From positions 1 through 10,000 of the forward strand of contig JAFLJL010014169.1 of the NCBI GenBank assembly GCA_018398815.1: DNA of 10,000 nt, in the 5' to 3' direction. Made by a program: the position numbers and the translations under genes. This stretch comes from Conus ventricosus (taxonomy: Eukaryota > Mollusca > Gastropoda > Neogastropoda > Conidae). Positions 8,707 through 10,000 of the stretch are shown here, in pieces (position 1 is the first letter of the stretch; each line of letters opens with the position of its first letter). A model generated the notes under the pieces. It searched no databases. It saw only the letters and a program-made list of their open reading frames with translations, and was not told the DNA's origin.

Positions 8707-8879
8707 GTGGTGGTGGTGGTGTGGTGGTGTGGTGGTGTGTATGTGTGTGTGGTGTGTTGTGTGTGTGTGGTTTGGTGGGGTGAGTTGGGGTGGGTGTGGT
8801 GGTGGTAGTGTGTGTATGTGCTGTGGGGTGTGTGTTGTGGTTTGTGTGGTGGTGGTGGTGGTGGTGTGTGTATGTGTTT

Positions 8880-10000
8880 GTGTGGTTTGTGGTGGTGGTG
8901 TGGTGGTGTGGTGTGGTGGTGGTGGTGGTGGTGTGTATGTGTGTGGGTGTGTGTGTGTGGTGATGTGGTGGTGTGTGTGTGGTTGTGTGGGTTTGTGGGG
9001 GTGTGGTGGGGGGGGGGGGGGTGGGGGTTTTTTGGGGGGGGTGGTGGTGGTGGGGTGGGTATGTGTGTGTGTGTGTGTGTGGTGGTGGTGTGGTGGTTTG
9101 TGGTGGTGGGGTGGGTGTGTGTATGGTTGTGTGTGTGGGGTGTGTGTGTGGTGGTGGTGTGGTGGTGGTGTATGTGTGTGTGTGTGTGTGGTGGTGGTGG
9201 TGTGTATGTGTGTGTGTGTGGTGTGGTTATGGTGGTGGGGTGTGTATGTGTTGTGTGTCGTGTTTGTGGTTGTGGTGGGTGTGGTGGTGTGGTGTGTATG
9301 TGGTGTGTGTGTGTGGGGGTTGGTGTGGTGTGTATGTGTGTGTGTTGTGTGTGGTGTGGTGTGTGTGGTATGTGTGGTGTGTTGTTGGTGGTGTGGGGTG
9401 GTGTGTAATGTGGTGTGTGTTTGTTGTGTGGGGTGTGGTGGTTGGTGTGTATGTGTGTGTGGTGTGTGTGTGTTGTGTGGTGGTGGTTGGAGGTTGTGTG
9501 GTGTGGTGGTGGTGGTGTGTATGTGTTGTGTGTGTGTTGTGGTTGTGGTGGTGGTGGTGGGGTTGTGTGGTTGGTGGTGGTGGTGGGTGGTGTGGTGTGT
9601 ATGTGTGTGTGTGTGTTGTGTTGTGTGCGTGGTGTGTGGTGGTGGTGGTGGTGGGGGTTGTGTGGTGGTGGTGGTGGTGGTGTGTATGTGTGTGTGTGTG
9701 TGTGTGTGTGGTGGTGGTGGGGTGTGTATGTGTGTGTGGTGTTTGTGTGGTTGTGGTGGTGGTGTGTGTGTGGTGGTGGATGTGGTGGTGGTGGTGGTGG
9801 GTTGGTGGTGGTGAGGTGGTGGGTGTGGTGGTGGTGTGTATGTTGTGTGTGTTGTGGTGTGGGGTGGTGGTATGTGGTTGTGTGTGTGTGTGTGGTGGGG
9901 TGTGGTGTGGTGGTGGTGTTTGTTGTGTGTGGTGATGGTGGTGGTGGTGGTGTGTATGTGTGTGTGTGTTGTGGTGTGTGGTGGTGGTGGCGGGGTGTGT
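8880..10000 (+). repeat. Tail zone: C-poor modules with GTGTATG anchor
   Basis: GTGTATG anchors lie at (A position) 8937, 9206, 9246, 9298, 9334, 9451, 9521, 9601, 9686, 9728, 9840 and 9956, with spacings from about 35 to 110 bases. C is nearly absent (single cases near 9259, 9628 and 9991). The GGT-then-GT module is still clear, but phase is too poor to say whether this is a third, decayed higher-order copy. No gene is seen and the repeat continues past the edge. Confidence 0.6.
9008..9041 (+). repeat. G14-T-G5-T6-G8 homopolymer cluster
   Basis: A G14 run (9008-9021), G5 (9023-9027), T6 (9028-9033) and G8 (9034-9041) occur together. The T6 is one of only two T runs of that length noted in the array (the other is at 1800-1805). 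Quadruplex formation is likely in principle, but long-read homopolymer error is an equally good reason for the exact lengths. Confidence 0.8.

Larger units (their letters stand above)
6226..8879 (+). repeat. Higher-order repeat copy 2, about 2.65 kb
   Basis: This unit repeats the mark order of copy 1: the C-marked run (6226-7362), the GATGGT-rich stretch (about 7451-7493), GCATG (C at 7673), GGTAGTG and GGGTGGGTGGG motifs (about 7915-7969), a G-rich patch (about 8185), TCTG and GTC (8274, 8280), GTCG (8369), TCTTTG (8519) and TTATTG (8564). It differs from copy 1 by many small indels, by a G-run island at 7524-7557 with no clear partner, and by a net loss of about 75 bp between 8590 and 8834. 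The right end is fixed only loosely, by a shared stretch GTTGTGGTTTGTGTGG (6172 and 8834). Confidence 0.7.
279..10000 (+). repeat. Degenerate (GGT)n/(GT)n composite repeat array, incomplete at the right edge
   Basis: From the GAGG before position 281 to the last base the + strand is made of GGT and GT steps, interrupted by sparse A and very sparse C. The minus strand is correspondingly CCA/CA. No inversion of the strand bias is seen in about 9.7 kb. The basic module is a run of GGT triplets, an A-containing anchor (GGTATGTATG or GTGTATG), then a run of GT, sometimes with a single C as TGTCTGTG. There is no gene in this stretch: translations consist of Val, Gly, Cys and Trp, or of His, Thr and Pro on the other strand, with no domain. 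Open frames persist because stop codons need A. The array leaves the window on the right, so its full length is unknown. This could be a satellite, a minisatellite derived from microsatellite growth, or subtelomeric repeat. Confidence 0.97.

Noticed and set aside
7514..9814. A 766-codon open frame on the + strand, and many shorter ones across 279-10000
   Set aside because: The product is only Val, Gly, Cys, Trp and a few others, following the GGT/GT register. Stop codons need A, which is rare on this strand, so long open frames are expected without selection.
279..10000. CRISPR-like regular spacing of short motifs
   Set aside because: The parts between anchors are the same GGT/GT simple sequence, not unique spacers, and there are no dyad repeats.

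Overview
The window is almost entirely non-coding repeat DNA. About 277 bases of ordinary, GC-rich mixed sequence at the left edge run through a poly-C tract into roughly 9.7 kb of degenerate (GGT)n/(GT)n repeat that reaches the right edge. The + strand of the repeat is nearly pure G and T. A occurs mainly in short TATG-type anchors and C mainly as single bases in TGTCTGTG-type motifs. I see no supportable gene, tRNA, rRNA, CRISPR array, insertion sequence, promoter or terminator. Many long frames are open on the + strand only because every stop codon needs an A and A is rare there. Such a long, one-strand simple-sequence array suggests a eukaryotic nuclear genome assembled from long reads; nothing narrows the lineage further.

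The array is not featureless. Reading the rare A and C bases as phase marks gives three zones. Zone A (279-3024) is built of modules near 45 bp: a (GGT)n run, a GGTATGTATG-type anchor, then a short GT run. A transition (3025-3487) is rich in G runs. Zone B (3488 to about 8880) has modules near 55 bp with a GTGTATG anchor, a longer GT run and often one C in TGTCTGTG. The tail (about 8880-10000) keeps the GTGTATG anchor but has lost the C marks.

The most striking observation is that zone B appears to be two head-to-tail copies of a higher-order unit of about 2.75 kb. Copy 1 (about 3488-6225) and copy 2 (about 6226-8879) share the same order and spacing of rare marks. Nineteen C marks in the first part, a single GCATG, a TCTG/C pair, a TCG, a second TCTG/TCTT and a TTATTG all recur at offsets of 2737-2774. 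This is satellite-like organisation on three levels: GT/GGT bases, 45-55 bp modules, and a 2.75-kb unit.

Lesser points are several G-run islands able to form quadruplexes, long pure TG tracts able to form Z-DNA, an exact match to the published G-rich oligonucleotide AS1411, and a sharp flank/array junction where the strand skew flips from C-rich to G-rich. All positions and spacings were counted by hand, and module boundaries in such degenerate sequence are approximate.
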